41,839 nt of DNA, taken from positions 1 through 41,839 of the forward strand of contig CAILVY010000073.1 of the NCBI GenBank assembly GCA_903837785.1, given 5' to 3'. Of the stretch, positions 8,533 through 17,683 are shown in pieces. Made by a program: the position numbers and the translations under genes. Below the pieces are notes generated by a model. That model ran no database searches, was not told the origin of the DNA, and was given only the letters and a program-made list of their open reading frames with translations. Source of the DNA: Candidatus Hydrogenedentota bacterium (GTDB taxonomy: Bacteria; Hydrogenedentota; Hydrogenedentia; Hydrogenedentales; CAILVY01). Positions within the stretch are counted from its first letter, which is position 1, and each line of letters begins with the position of its first letter.

Positions 8533-9528
8533 GTGATTCGAGTCTCCGTCATCCTGCCCTTCTACAAGGCGGCCGCCACGATTGAGCGGGCCGTCCGCTC
8601 CATCCGCGCCCAGTCCCTCCAAGACTGGGAACTGCTCGCCTGGGACGATGGGGGAGACGATGGCGCCCGCGCGATTGTCGCGGCGCACGCGCGCGAAGAT
8701 GCCCGCATCCGCATCATGGGCGGCGAGCATCTGGGCATCGTCGAAGGCTTGCGGCGTGCCTGCGCGGCGGCCGAGGGCTCCTATCTGCTGCGCATGGACG
8801 CCGACGATGTGGCGCTGCCCGAACGCCTTGAACGGCAAGTCGCCTTCATGGATCAGCATCCCGAAGTGGGATTGAGCGGCGCCCGCGTGCGCATTGCCGG
8901 GCCACACATCGGTTCCGGGCGACTTCGTTACGAATCCTGGATCAACGGCCTCTTCCAGCACCCGGACATCGAACGCGAGCTTTTCGTCGAATGCCCCGTG
9001 CCGCATCCCACCTTCTGCCTGCGCCGCGAGGCCTATGAGCAGGTGGGCGGCTATCTCGATCCAGGCTGGCCCGAGGACTATGACCTCGTCATGCGGCTGT
9101 GGCAGGCGGGCTGGCGCCTCGGCAAGACCGAGGAAACCCTCCTGGAATGGCATGACGTGCCCGGACGCCTTTCAATGTCCGACCCGCGCTACGCCGAACC
9201 CGCCTTCCGCACCTTGAAACGCCACTTCCTTTTCCAGACGTATCTCAAAGACCGGCCCATCTTTCATCAATGGGGAGCGGGGGAGGTGGGCAAGCGATGG
9301 CTCCGCGACTGGACACAGCCCCGTCCCTTCGCCGTTATCGACATCCATCCGCGAAAGATCGGCAGAACGATTCATGGCTATCGCGTCCTTGCTCCCGAAC
9401 AACTGCCGCCGCCCGGCGCCACGTTCATCGTCGTCGCCGTCGGAAGTCCCGGTGCCCGTGACGATATCCGGGCGTGGCTCGAGCCACGGGGATACCGGGA
9501 ATTGCAGGACTTCTTGTTCCTGGCATGA
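8533..9528 (+). CDS. Family 2 glycosyltransferase with C-terminal Rossmann-like domain
   Basis: Residues 1-230 form a GT-A fold glycosyltransferase: VSVILPFYKAAATIERAVRS nucleotide-binding start, DDGGDD, and the metal/sugar-nucleotide motif RMDADDVALP. This class moves a sugar from a nucleotide donor to an acceptor such as a cell-surface glycan. From about 250 a second domain carries QWGAGEVGKRWLRD, FAVIDIHPRKIG and FIVVAVGS, which reads like a dinucleotide or nucleotide-sugar binding Rossmann unit, seen fused to some GT2 proteins. No membrane segment is visible. I chose the GTG at 8533, with AGAGG eight bases upstream; a TTG at 8494 that overlaps the arabinofuranosidase stop is possible but lacks a site. 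The donor and acceptor are unknown. Confidence 0.88.
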   Translation: MIRVSVILPFYKAAATIERAVRSIRAQSLQDWELLAWDDGGDDGARAIVAAHAREDARIRIMGGEHLGIVEGLRRACAAAEGSYLLRMDADDVALPERLERQVAFMDQHPEVGLSGARVRIAGPHIGSGRLRYESWINGLFQHPDIERELFVECPVPHPTFCLRREAYEQVGGYLDPGWPEDYDLVMRLWQAGWRLGKTEETLLEWHDVPGRLSMSDPRYAEPAFRTLKRHFLFQTYLKDRPIFHQWGAGEVGKRWLRDWTQPRPFAVIDIHPRKIGRTIHGYRVLAPEQLPPPGATFIVVAVGSPGARDDIRAWLEPRGYRELQDFLFLA

Positions 9529-9657
9529 GTAGACGCCGCTAAGTGCGAAATTCCGGATTTCCCCCTGGCCTATCCATATGCCTTTCCACGCTCAGGACTG
9601 CTTGGCGCATGGCCGGGATAGAATCGCGCATAACAAGCGCCGCCGGCGCCGACAGGC

Positions 9658-10572
9658 CTATTTGACGAATTGCGCTCTCGGCATCCGCGCGGCTTTCGGC
9701 GAGTGGCCGCTCTGGCTCCGGAATTCGCTCGGACTCATGCCCTGATGACGCTTGAAGGCGTTCGAGAAGGCAAAGGGCGACGCATAGCCCACCAGGTTCG
9801 CAATGGTTTTCAGCGGGAAATCGTGGTTGCTCAGCAGTTCCTCCGCCCGGTGCATGCGCAGGCGCAGCAGCATGCGCATCGGGCTGCAGCCCATGTGGCG
9901 AAGGCACGTCCGGAAGAAATGCGCCTCGGACATGAATAGCTGCTCCGCCATCCGTTTCACGTTCCACGCATAGCCCGGCCGCTTCTCCACCTGCGACCAC
10001 AGATCACGGAGCAGTTGTGCGACCTTTCGATCGTGGGGCGTCTTCGAGGTCTGCAGTTCCCGCTGAAGATACAGCACAATCTGCTGCGAAAACGTGGCCA
10101 TCAATTCCCGGGAAACGGCGTCATCGCGCAGGCTCTCCGAAAGCAGGCCTTCCGTCACCCGCCGCAGTTCCTCCACCGCCGCCGCCTCACGCACGTGGCA
10201 ATACCCGTGGATCAGGTCTTCCCACAACGCGGTGCCGCACCCGTGGAACCACATGATCCGCCAGGCGGGGGAGTGGCTCTCGTAGCGGTACCAGGATCCC
10301 GCCGGAAGCAACATCGCGCTGCCCGGATACAGGGCGTGGATTTCCTTGCCCGCATAAAGACTGCCCCGCCCCGACAGCGTGAACAGCACCTCATGGATGG
10401 CCGGACCGCGCCGCTCCACGACGTAACCGAGCGGGGCGTCGCTGATCCCCACGCACTGAAAGCCCGCCGCCCGAAGCTGGACGCATGAGGCGTGCTGCAG
10501 CGGCGCGGTCCAATGGACCGTACCTTCCGGAAACTCGATAGTTTGGATTATGGTATTGAAAGTTCCGTGCAT
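9658..10572 (-). CDS. AraC family transcriptional regulator
   Basis: This is a DNA-binding regulator of 304 residues. Residues 20-130 form a cupin-like effector domain ([27 protein letters not shown]). The C-terminal 100 residues hold two helix-turn-helix units: [21 protein letters not shown] and [19 protein letters not shown], the second followed by [13 protein letters not shown], the classic AraC signature. The ATG at 10572 has GGGAG eight bases upstream and is preferred over the GTG at 10608. It converges on the GH51/GT2 operon and diverges from the prepilin-like gene at 10688, so it may control either; the closeness to an arabinofuranosidase suggests a sugar-responsive activator, but this is inference. 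Confidence 0.92.
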   Translation of the reverse strand: MHGTFNTIIQTIEFPEGTVHWTAPLQHASCVQLRAAGFQCVGISDAPLGYVVERRGPAIHEVLFTLSGRGSLYAGKEIHALYPGSAMLLPAGSWYRYESHSPAWRIMWFHGCGTALWEDLIHGYCHVREAAAVEELRRVTEGLLSESLRDDAVSRELMATFSQQIVLYLQRELQTSKTPHDRKVAQLLRDLWSQVEKRPGYAWNVKRMAEQLFMSEAHFFRTCLRHMGCSPMRMLLRLRMHRAEELLSNHDFPLKTIANLVGYASPFAFSNAFKRHQGMSPSEFRSQSGHSPKAARMPRAQFVK

Positions 10573-10687
10573 GGCCAAATCTCCCACCTCAAGGTATTCT
10601 ATGACCACGGTGTTAGGGCGATCAAGAGCCGATGCCCGTCGGGCTCACGCAGAGCGCCCAAGGATTCAAACGTTGGGAGTGAGGACT

Positions 10688-11659
10688 ATGTCTAGGAGAA
10701 GAAACGGATTTACCCTGATAGAGCTGCTGGTGGTCATCGCCATCATCGGCATTCTGGCGGCAATACTCTTGCCCGCCCTGGCGCGCGCCCGCGAAGCCGC
10801 CCGCCGCTCCAGTTGCCAGAACAACCTCAAGCAGTTCGGCCTGACCTTCAAGATGTACAGCGGCGAAGCGCCCGGCGGCAAGTTCCCCCCGGCGCAGCAC
10901 CAGCCGCCTGACACGTCCCCCGGCTTCCTGACCATGCCGTGCGCCTATTCGGTCTACCCGGAATACGCCACCGACACCAATATCTTCCGCTGCCCCTCCT
11001 CGGCTATCGTCAAGGATGAAGATCTCTACTACGACGACGCCAACAAGACCAGCAAACTGGCCAAGTACGCGCCCGCACCCAAGACCTGGGCCGAGTGGTA
11101 CACCGTCTGCAAGAGCTACACCTACTTCGGCTGGGTCTTCGACAAGTGCAACGCCATTGACGCCACCATCCCGGCCAATACCGTAATCACCCCCCTGGCC
11201 AGCGCCCTCGGGCGCGACCTCGGCGCCGTCTCCGCCAATGCCATGGTTTCCTGCCAGTTGGTGGGCGCCCTCATGGGCATCATCTTCGACGCCTCGGTCA
11301 TGGCTCCGCCCCTTTCCTACGAACTGGGATTCAACGCCATGGACAAAGATGTCGAGATGGACGACCAGTACGACGGCTGTGGCACCGGCGGAGGAAAGAC
11401 CCTCTATCGCATCCGCGAAGGGATCGAGCGCTTCCTCATCACCGACATCAACAACGCCGCCGCGGGCGCCAAGGCGCAGAGCAGCCTGCCCGTCATGTGG
11501 GACGTCTCCGCCACGAAAGTCGAGTACTTCAACCACGTTCCCGGCGGCGGCAATGTCCTCTACATGGATGGGCACGTGGCCTTCATGAAGTACGCCCCCA
11601 CCCAGGATGCCCCCATCAACGAGATGATTGCCATGGTTACCGGCCTCGTCGCCCAGTAA
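10688..11659 (+). CDS. DUF1559-type prepilin-like protein
   Basis: This exported pilin-like protein has 323 residues. The leader MSRRRNG precedes [19 protein letters not shown], with Gly before the cleaved Phe and Glu at +5, so a type IV prepilin peptidase should process it. [19 protein letters not shown] follows, a hallmark of the DUF1559 group that is expanded in Planctomycetes, Lentisphaerae and relatives. The C-terminus carries the matching NHVPGG and [14 protein letters not shown] motif. The middle part is variable with many Cys and Tyr residues. The start is placed at 10688, with GTGAGG just upstream; longer frames lack the prepilin layout. It is divergent from the AraC gene and ends before a strong terminator, so it is probably a single-gene unit. 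The function of this family is not settled; a minor pilin or surface protein is likely. Confidence 0.9.
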   Translation: MSRRRNGFTLIELLVVIAIIGILAAILLPALARAREAARRSSCQNNLKQFGLTFKMYSGEAPGGKFPPAQHQPPDTSPGFLTMPCAYSVYPEYATDTNIFRCPSSAIVKDEDLYYDDANKTSKLAKYAPAPKTWAEWYTVCKSYTYFGWVFDKCNAIDATIPANTVITPLASALGRDLGAVSANAMVSCQLVGALMGIIFDASVMAPPLSYELGFNAMDKDVEMDDQYDGCGTGGGKTLYRIREGIERFLITDINNAAAGAKAQSSLPVMWDVSATKVEYFNHVPGGGNVLYMDGHVAFMKYAPTQDAPINEMIAMVTGLVAQ

Positions 11660-11692
11660 CCGTCTCATCAGATTCGGACACATCGTATTCGT

Positions 11693-11736
11693 GCCGCCCG
11701 GGCGCTTTCGCCCCGGCGGCGCTTTCCTTTCTTTTG
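11693..11736 (+). terminator. Rho-independent terminator after the prepilin-like gene
   Basis: A 12-bp stem (GCCGCCCGGGCG at 11693-11704 with CGCCCCGGCGGC at 11709-11720, one mismatch) closes a CTTT loop and is followed by a T-rich run at 11721-11735. It sits 34 bases after the stop codon of the DUF1559 gene. Confidence 0.8.
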
Positions 11737-11808
11737 CCCAACCTCACGGATGCCGCCCCCTGCGGCAACTTGCACGAGTAAGGTAATTAGTTTACAAAGG
11801 ACCCATGG

Positions 11809-11840
11809 CATGGCCTGGTCGCAGGCCGTGTTAACTTTTT
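11809..11840 (+). terminator. Hairpin with T-run in the sigma-factor leader (possible attenuator)
   Basis: CATGGCCTG (11809-11817) pairs with CAGGCCGTG (11822-11830) over a GTCG loop, and TTAACTTTTT follows at 11831-11840. It lies between the previous terminator and the ECF sigma gene start at 11882. It could be a second terminator for the upstream gene or an attenuator in the sigma leader, depending on where the sigma promoter lies, which I cannot place. Confidence 0.5.
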
Positions 11841-11881
11841 GCGGACACAAGGCGTTACTGTTGCTGAATCAGGAAGATACG

Positions 11882-12454
11882 ATGGACCTCCGGGCCCTGG
11901 ATGACCAAGCGTTGGCGTTGGCGCTCAAAGCCGGCAATGTCGCGGCGTTTGATGAATTGGTTCGGCGTCATCAGGGCCGGGTCTATGCGGTTGCCTATCG
12001 GATGACCGGAAGCCGCGAGGACGCCTTGGACGTCGCGCAGGAAGCATTGCTCAAGGCTTATCGCAAGATAGGCTCGTGGGAGCCGACAGGACGATTTCTT
12101 CCTTGGTTGATGCGGTTGACGGCCAACCAGGCCATCGACCACTTGCGCCGATTTAAGCGGCACAAGCATCAGCCATTGGATGAAGCCTTCCTGCCCGAAA
12201 CCGAAGGCGCTGCCGTGGAGCCGGGGACGATGGAGACGGCGGACGATGTGCGCGCGCGCGAAATTGACGCGCGCGTCCGTCAGGCGCTCGTCGTGCTGTC
12301 GCCGACGCAGAAGACGGTGTTCGTCCTGAGGCATTTTGAAGGATTGCCGTTGGCGGAGATTGCGGTGCAATTGGGATGCACAGTGGGCAGCGTGAAAGTT
12401 CATCTGTTCCGTGCACTGAAAAAATTGCAGAAAGAACTGGGTGATTTGCTCTGA
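11882..12454 (+). CDS. RNA polymerase ECF sigma factor (sigma-70 family)
   Basis: This 190-residue protein directs RNA polymerase to a small stress or envelope regulon. Region 2 spans about 20-85 (FDELVRRHQGRVYAVAYRM, EDALDVAQEALLKAYRKI, FLPWLMRLTANQAIDHLRR) and region 4 spans about 125-185 (LSPTQKTVFVLRHFEGLPLAEIA, with the helix-turn-helix CTVGSVKVHLFRALKKL). Length and layout are typical of the ECF group. The ATG at 11882 has AGGA eight bases upstream; the longer frame to 11750 crosses the hairpin and is rejected. The next gene, 17 bases on, encodes a zinc-finger membrane protein that fits an anti-sigma factor, so the pair should be one operon, probably autoregulated. Confidence 0.95.
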   Translation: MDLRALDDQALALALKAGNVAAFDELVRRHQGRVYAVAYRMTGSREDALDVAQEALLKAYRKIGSWEPTGRFLPWLMRLTANQAIDHLRRFKRHKHQPLDEAFLPETEGAAVEPGTMETADDVRAREIDARVRQALVVLSPTQKTVFVLRHFEGLPLAEIAVQLGCTVGSVKVHLFRALKKLQKELGDLL

Positions 12455-12471
12455 ACCGGAAAGGGATGCCC

Positions 12472-13479
12472 ATGTTGGGATGCTGGAGAATCAGGGGGTT
12501 GTTGGCGGCCTCGCTCTATGAACCCCTGGAACCGGGGGACAAGGCCCGCCTCGACCGGCACATGGCCGCGTGCCCTGCGTGCCGCGCCCGGGCGCAGCAA
12601 CTGCGCCGCGTGACCACCCGAATCGCCCGCGAAGACATTCCTTTCACGGGCGACCTCCTGCCTGTCTTGCGGCAGCGGCTCGCCGAGGAATCCGCGCAGC
12701 AACGCGGCGTGCGCTGGGCATTGCCCCTGGCGGCCTGCGCCCTCGTGCTTCTGACCGCCGGCAGCATCACCCTTTGGCCGCAAGCAGCGCCCAGCGTCCA
12801 GGAGCGCGTGCTTGCCTCTGCCGTCGATCCACTCCTGGCCGAGGCACAGACCCTGACCGCAAGCCATGATTTCACGGGCGCGTTGCGCGTACTGCAAGAC
12901 GCCGTGTCCGCCCATCCCGAGGACCCGCACGCCGGCCAGGCCCAACTGATGCTGGCCGAAGTCCAATTCGCTCAATTGCAGCGTTACCCCGAGGCCTACG
13001 ACGCCTATCAAACCCTGCGCGCCCGCTATCCCGAAACCTGGAAGGCCAGTCCCGGCGTGGTCAAGGATCGCTTTGATCTCCTGAGCGAGGCCCGGGTGAA
13101 GCAATTTGAGCCGCTCTATGCCTTCGATGCCGCCCGCAATACCGCTGGAGACGCCGTGCACGAACTCGAGAAAGTCGTCGCACGCTATCCCGGCTCCATG
13201 GTTGCCACCCTGGCCCTTTTGGCCATGCGGGACAACAACGCCGCCCCTGTCGAAACCGAGAACGCTCCCATGAAGGCGGCCGCCCTCGAAAACCTCCGCG
13301 ATTGCCTGACGGATCCTATCGCCCTGGCCCAACTCAATGTGACGCTGGGCGACATGTACTGGCGAGAAATCCACGACCGCAGCCGCGCGCGCGAGGTTTA
13401 CTCGAAGGCGGCGGAGAGCGAGCATGCCGGTTTGGCCAGCCTGGCGCGCCTGGCCCTGGCGGAGTTGGGACAGGAGTAA
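12472..13479 (+). CDS. Putative anti-sigma factor: zinc-finger, membrane segment, TPR-like
   Basis: This protein has 335 residues. The N-terminus carries the anti-sigma zinc-finger pattern H-x3-C-x2-C (HMAACPACRA) with an upstream Cys at residue 4, as in the ZAS/zf-HC2 fold that sequesters ECF sigma factors at the membrane. A single hydrophobic segment lies near 82-100 (WALPLAACALVLLTAGS), so the rest is extracytoplasmic. That part (about 115-330) is made of helical repeats that look like TPR (ALRVLQDAVSAHPEDPHAGQAQLMLAEVQF, and near the end AREVYSKAAE). Sigma release would thus depend on an outside or protein-bound signal. The start at 12472 has AAAGGG six bases upstream; 12466 is also possible. 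The anti-sigma role is inferred from the motif and its place after the sigma gene. Confidence 0.85.
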   Translation: MLGCWRIRGLLAASLYEPLEPGDKARLDRHMAACPACRARAQQLRRVTTRIAREDIPFTGDLLPVLRQRLAEESAQQRGVRWALPLAACALVLLTAGSITLWPQAAPSVQERVLASAVDPLLAEAQTLTASHDFTGALRVLQDAVSAHPEDPHAGQAQLMLAEVQFAQLQRYPEAYDAYQTLRARYPETWKASPGVVKDRFDLLSEARVKQFEPLYAFDAARNTAGDAVHELEKVVARYPGSMVATLALLAMRDNNAAPVETENAPMKAAALENLRDCLTDPIALAQLNVTLGDMYWREIHDRSRAREVYSKAAESEHAGLASLARLALAELGQE

Positions 13480-13503
13480 GACTGGACAATGCTGCGATTG
13501 TCA

Positions 13504-13546
13504 GGCCGGACTTCGGGATCGCCTTTCCCGAAAGCCGGCCTTGTTT
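13504..13546 (+). terminator. Rho-independent terminator after the anti-sigma gene
   Basis: GGCCGGACTTCGGG (13504-13517) pairs with CCCGAAAGCCGGCC (13527-13540) with two mismatches over a nine-base loop, followed by TTGTTT. It separates the sigma/anti-sigma unit from gspE. A short inverted repeat, GCGGT-TTAT-ACCGC at 13587-13600, lies just before the gspE ribosome site; its role is unknown. Confidence 0.65.
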
Positions 13547-13615
13547 GCTGCGTTTTCGCAGCCTGTGGTAACATGTTGAAAAATAAGCGGTTTATACCGC
13601 CTCTGGAGTCCCAGC

Positions 13616-15322
13616 GTGCAGGAACCGAAAGCCTTCGAGAAACAACTGCTCCGCGACAAAGTCGTCGATGAGGCGCGGCTCGATCGGGCCAAGGCCGAAG
13701 CCCAGAAGAATGACCTGCCTCTGGTCGAAGTAATCCCCCAGTTGGGCTTTGCCTCGCCTGAGGCGGTCTACAGGTGTCTCGCCGAGTTCTGCGAGATGCG
13801 CTTTGTCCAGCCCTCGAAGATGCAGTTGCCCCCCGAGGTCATCGAGAAGGTTCCCGCGCGATTCGCCACCCACTACCGTTTCGTGCCCGTCCAGGAACAG
13901 AACGGCACCCTGACCGTCGCGGTTTGCGACCCGTTGAACGCCCATCTCCTCGACGATATACGGCTGGTCCTCAAACGCCGCATCGACGCCGTCGTTACCA
14001 CGCCCGGCGAGATCAACCGGACCATCAAGGAACTCTATGGCGTCGGCGCCGACACTGTCGAGAAGATTCTCATCAGCGAAGAGCATTCGGGCGGCGCGGT
14101 CAGCCTCGAATTCAGCTCGCTCAGCGCCGACCTCGGCGATGACAGCATCGATGCCAGCGTCATCAAATTCGTCAACGAACTGATCCTCGAAGCCGTGCAG
14201 TCGGAAGCCACGGACATTCACATCGAACCCTTCGAGAGCTATCTGCGCGTCCGCTACCGGATTGACGGCATCCTGCATCAGGTGCCCGTTCCCCCGACGA
14301 TTCGCGGATTTCATTCCGCGATCGTCTCGCGCATCAAGATCATGGCCAATCTCAACATCGCCGAACGACGCCTGCCGCAGGACGGAAAGATTCTCGCTTC
14401 CTTCGGCGACCAGCAGTTCGACCTCCGCGTCTCGGTCCTGCCAACGCCCCACGGCGAAACCGTCAACCTCCGCATCTTGAGCCGGTCGAGCATGCTCTTC
14501 AGCCTGGATCAATTGGGCTTTCTCGACACCGATATGCGCCTCTTCAACACGTTCATTACGAAGCCGCACGGGATTATTCTCGTCGCCGGTCCCACCGGGC
14601 ACGGCAAAACCACCACCCTCTATGCCGCCCTTGACAAACTCAACAATCTGGACCGGAAGATCATCACGATCGAAGATCCCATCGAGTACCAGTTGCAGGG
14701 CATCACCCAGATGCAGGTGCTGCCCAAGATCGGTTTCGACTTCGCCCTCGGACTCCGCTCGATGCTCCGCCATGACCCCGACATCATGCTCGTCGGCGAA
14801 ATCCGCGACTACGAAACCGCCGAGATGGCCATCCGTTCCAGCCTCACCGGCCACCTCGTCCTCTCCACCCTGCACACGAACGATGCCCCTGGCGCCGTTA
14901 CCCGCCTCACGGATATGGGCGTCGAGCCCTTCCTTATTTCGAGCACCGTTATCGCCGTCATGGCACAGCGCCTCGTGCGCCGCACCTGCCGTGACTGCGC
15001 TGCCCCCGATGAGCCCGATGAATTGGTCTTGCGCGAGCAGTTCGGCGTCGAACCAGGCCCCGGACTCCAGGCCACCTTCCTCAAAGGCCGCTGTTGCGAT
15101 GCCTGCCGGCATACCGGCTACCGGGGGCGCCTGGCCATCTGCGAGATCCTGCCCTTCTCAAACGAGATCCGAGACCTGACGATTCAACGGGCCAATGCGC
15201 ACGAAATCAAGAAGGTCGCATTGAAACAGGGCATGCGTACCCTGCGCGTCTCCGGTTGGGAACGGATACGGCAGGGGATTACCACAGTCGAGGAAGTTCT
15301 GCGGGTGACCGCGGACGCCTAA
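13616..15322 (+). CDS. gspE: Type II secretion / type IV pilus assembly ATPase GspE/PilB
   Basis: This hexameric motor ATPase of 568 residues powers pseudopilus or pilus assembly from the cytoplasmic face of the inner membrane. Residues 1-140 match the T2SSE N-terminal/MshEN region. The catalytic core has Walker A GPTGHGKTTT at 325-334 (His where Ser is usual), the Asp box IEDPIEY near 352-358, Walker B IMLVGEIRD at 390-398 and the His box STLHTNDAPGA near 417-426. A tetracysteine zinc site follows: C458-x2-C461 and C494-x2-C497. The GTG start at 13616 is supported by CTGGAG seven bases upstream. gspF follows after 12 bases. The pseudopilin gspG at the left end could belong to the same machine; no secretin gene is present here. 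Confidence 0.93.
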   Translation: MQEPKAFEKQLLRDKVVDEARLDRAKAEAQKNDLPLVEVIPQLGFASPEAVYRCLAEFCEMRFVQPSKMQLPPEVIEKVPARFATHYRFVPVQEQNGTLTVAVCDPLNAHLLDDIRLVLKRRIDAVVTTPGEINRTIKELYGVGADTVEKILISEEHSGGAVSLEFSSLSADLGDDSIDASVIKFVNELILEAVQSEATDIHIEPFESYLRVRYRIDGILHQVPVPPTIRGFHSAIVSRIKIMANLNIAERRLPQDGKILASFGDQQFDLRVSVLPTPHGETVNLRILSRSSMLFSLDQLGFLDTDMRLFNTFITKPHGIILVAGPTGHGKTTTLYAALDKLNNLDRKIITIEDPIEYQLQGITQMQVLPKIGFDFALGLRSMLRHDPDIMLVGEIRDYETAEMAIRSSLTGHLVLSTLHTNDAPGAVTRLTDMGVEPFLISSTVIAVMAQRLVRRTCRDCAAPDEPDELVLREQFGVEPGPGLQATFLKGRCCDACRHTGYRGRLAICEILPFSNEIRDLTIQRANAHEIKKVALKQGMRTLRVSGWERIRQGITTVEEVLRVTADA

Positions 15323-15334
15323 AAACGAGGGACG

Positions 15335-16549
15335 ATGCCGCAGTTCCAGTATGAGGTCAAGAAAGGCCCCGGCACCGCCACGACCGGCATTATCGAGGCC
15401 GAAAACCAGCGTGCCGCCGTGGCACGCCTGCGGGACATGGGCTATTTCCCGCTCCGGGTGGAGGAGTACCAGGGCGAAGAGAAGCAGGATACCCTCCGGC
15501 ACGCCCTCATCCGCATCAAGCTCAAAGACCGCAACGTCTTCTTCCGGCAGCTCGCCAATCTGTGCGAATCCGGCATGGTCCTCACCAGGGCCTTGCGCAC
15601 CCTTTCCGAACAGACCACGAATCCCAAAATGACCAAGGTCATTGATCAGCTTCGCGACGAAGTTCAGAAAGGCTCCAGCCTGGCCGAGGCCATGGACAAA
15701 CACCCGAAACTCTTCCCGGCCATGTACTGCGCCATGATTCGCGCCGGCGAAACGGGCGGCATGATGGAAGAGAACCTGTGGCGTATCGTCAGCTTCGGAG
15801 AGCAAGAGGAAGAACTGCGAGGAAAGGCCGTTTCCGCCATGGTCTATCCGGTCTTCCTCAGCATCGTGGGCTCCGTCGCCATCTTCATCCTCCTTTCTTT
15901 CGTCTTCCCCAATTTCGTCAAGATCTTCGAAGAATTCAATGCACAATTGCCCCTGCCCACCCGCATGGTCATGGCGCTCTGCGGTTTCATGGGCACGTGG
16001 TGGTGGGCGATTCTCATCGGCATCGCCCTGGCTATCGCCTCCCTGGTCTCCTTCGCGCGGACCGAAAGCGGCCGCAAGCAGATCGACGGACTCCTGCTGC
16101 GCATCCCGGTCGTCAAGGGCGTCGTCCAGAAATACGAAATGGCGAAGTTCGCCCGGACCCTCGGCACCCTCCTGGACAACGGAGTGCCCGTCCTCACCTC
16201 ACTCCGCATCACCTCGGAAACCATGACAAATCTCGTGCTGCGCGACGAAGTCGCCACGATCCACATCGGCGTCACCGAAGGCGAGTCCATCTCCGAAGCC
16301 ATGCGCAAAGCCCCGGACTTCCCGCCCCTCGTGATGTCCATGTTTGCCGTGGGCGAGGAATCCGGACGCATCGGTTCCGTCGCCAAACGCGTCGCCGACG
16401 CCTACGACCTCGAAGTGGACCGGGCCGTCAAGGCGGCCACCGCCCTCTTCGAACCGCTCCTCATCGTCTTCATGGGCGTGGTCGTCGGCTTCCTCGTCAT
16501 TGCCATGCTGCTGCCCATGCTCACGCTCTCCTCGGTGGTCGGCGCATGA
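15335..16549 (+). CDS. gspF: Type II secretion / pilus inner-membrane platform protein GspF/PilC
   Basis: This polytopic inner-membrane protein of 404 residues couples the GspE motor to pseudopilin extrusion. The early region FQYEVKKGPGTATTGIIEAENQ and RLRDMGYFPL are typical of the family. Two T2SSF helical repeats are visible: FFRQLANLCESGMVLTRALR with RAGETGGMMEENL, and KFARTLGTLLDNGVPVLTSL with AVGEESGRIGSV. Membrane segments lie near 165-195, 215-235 and 370-400. The ATG at 15335 has GAGGG six bases upstream, and the gene is in an operon with gspE. Confidence 0.95.
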   Translation: MPQFQYEVKKGPGTATTGIIEAENQRAAVARLRDMGYFPLRVEEYQGEEKQDTLRHALIRIKLKDRNVFFRQLANLCESGMVLTRALRTLSEQTTNPKMTKVIDQLRDEVQKGSSLAEAMDKHPKLFPAMYCAMIRAGETGGMMEENLWRIVSFGEQEEELRGKAVSAMVYPVFLSIVGSVAIFILLSFVFPNFVKIFEEFNAQLPLPTRMVMALCGFMGTWWWAILIGIALAIASLVSFARTESGRKQIDGLLLRIPVVKGVVQKYEMAKFARTLGTLLDNGVPVLTSLRITSETMTNLVLRDEVATIHIGVTEGESISEAMRKAPDFPPLVMSMFAVGEESGRIGSVAKRVADAYDLEVDRAVKAATALFEPLLIVFMGVVVGFLVIAMLLPMLTLSSVVGA

Positions 16550-16651
16550 GCCGCGAGCGGGCAACGCGGCGGAGCGAATCAAGGCTTGCGTCGCACGGCG
16601 ACGGGCGCTATCATCCCTCAAACGGAAAACGAGCCAGCGAGAGGTGGGGCC

Positions 16652-17611
16652 GTGGGTGAATTCCGCCAGGTAGTCAAAGACCTGATTCGCAATGTAGAGA
16701 CGGTCGTCATGGACAAGTCCCAAGCGGTGAAGGCGGCCGTTGCCGCCTATCTCGCGGGGGGGCATGTCCTGCTCGAAGACGTGCCCGGCGTCGCCAAGAC
16801 CATGCTGGTGCGCGCCCTCGCGGCGTCGAGCGGATGCGGATTTGCCCGCGTACAGTGCACGCCCGACCTCCTGCCCACGGACGTGACCGGCGTCTCCATC
16901 TACAACCAGAAATCACAGGAATTCGAGTTCCGGCCCGGACCCATCTTCACCCAGGTCCTGCTCGCCGACGAAATCAACCGGGCCACGCCCCGGACCCAGT
17001 CCGCCCTCCTCGAAGCCATGGCCGAGGGCCAGGTGTCTGTCGATGGGCGCACCTACCGCCTCAAGCCGCCCTTCACGGTCTTCGCCACCCAGAATCCCGT
17101 CGAACATGAGGGCACCTTCCCGCTTCCCGAAGCCCAGCTCGACCGCTTCATGATGCGCCTCTCCCTCGGCTATCCCAACCTCATGGCCGAGATGCAGATC
17201 CTCGAGCGCACCCGCATGTCCCACCCCGTGGACGCGGTTGAAGCCGTCACGGACGCAGAAACGGTTCAGCGCATGCAGATCTCGGTCCGCGAGATCTTCG
17301 TTCATGACAAAGTCCGCGATTACCTGCTGCGCCTCATCAATCGCACCCGGGACTCGGTCCACCTCACCCTGGGCGCGAGCCCCCGCGCTTCCATGATGCT
17401 CTTTCGCGCCGCTCAGGCCTACGCCGCCGTGCAGGGACGCGGCTTCGTGATTCCGGACGACATCAAGGCGCTCGCGCTCCCGGTGCTCGAACATCGTCTC
17501 ATACTCAATCCCGAAAGCCGTTTGCGGCGCGTTACAACGCAGAGTGTGATGAATGATATACTTAAAGAGGTGGCCGTGCCCGCCGGCGTGTCAAACTGGA
17601 AAAGTGCATAG
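16652..17611 (+). CDS. MoxR-type AAA+ ATPase
   Basis: This 319-residue cytoplasmic ATPase is of the MoxR group, which acts as a chaperone-like activator of partner proteins, usually with a vWA-domain partner. The start region is followed by GGHVLLEDVPGVAKTML (Walker A), LLADEINRATPRTQSALLEAM (Walker B and the MoxR signature), VFATQNPVEHEGTFPLPEAQLDRF (sensor 1 and arginine finger region) and a C-terminal lid with SPRASMMLFRAAQAYAAVQGR. A GTG at 16652 (GEFRQVVKDL) is preferred over 16586 because GAGAGG lies upstream and the family begins there. Unusually, no DUF58 or vWA gene follows; instead a Ser/Thr kinase and an L,D-transpeptidase do. Confidence 0.93.
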   Translation: MGEFRQVVKDLIRNVETVVMDKSQAVKAAVAAYLAGGHVLLEDVPGVAKTMLVRALAASSGCGFARVQCTPDLLPTDVTGVSIYNQKSQEFEFRPGPIFTQVLLADEINRATPRTQSALLEAMAEGQVSVDGRTYRLKPPFTVFATQNPVEHEGTFPLPEAQLDRFMMRLSLGYPNLMAEMQILERTRMSHPVDAVEAVTDAETVQRMQISVREIFVHDKVRDYLLRLINRTRDSVHLTLGASPRASMMLFRAAQAYAAVQGRGFVIPDDIKALALPVLEHRLILNPESRLRRVTTQSVMNDILKEVAVPAGVSNWKSA

Positions 17612-17683
17612 GGGGCATCGTCGTTGATTTGGCGCGGCGCTTTTCCTAAGATTCAAACAGAAGCACATGGGGCCGGATGAACC

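Noticed and set aside
13592-15112. Minus-strand 506-residue frame opposite gspE
   Set aside because: It has no recognisable motif and mirrors gspE, which has all Walker and zinc motifs.
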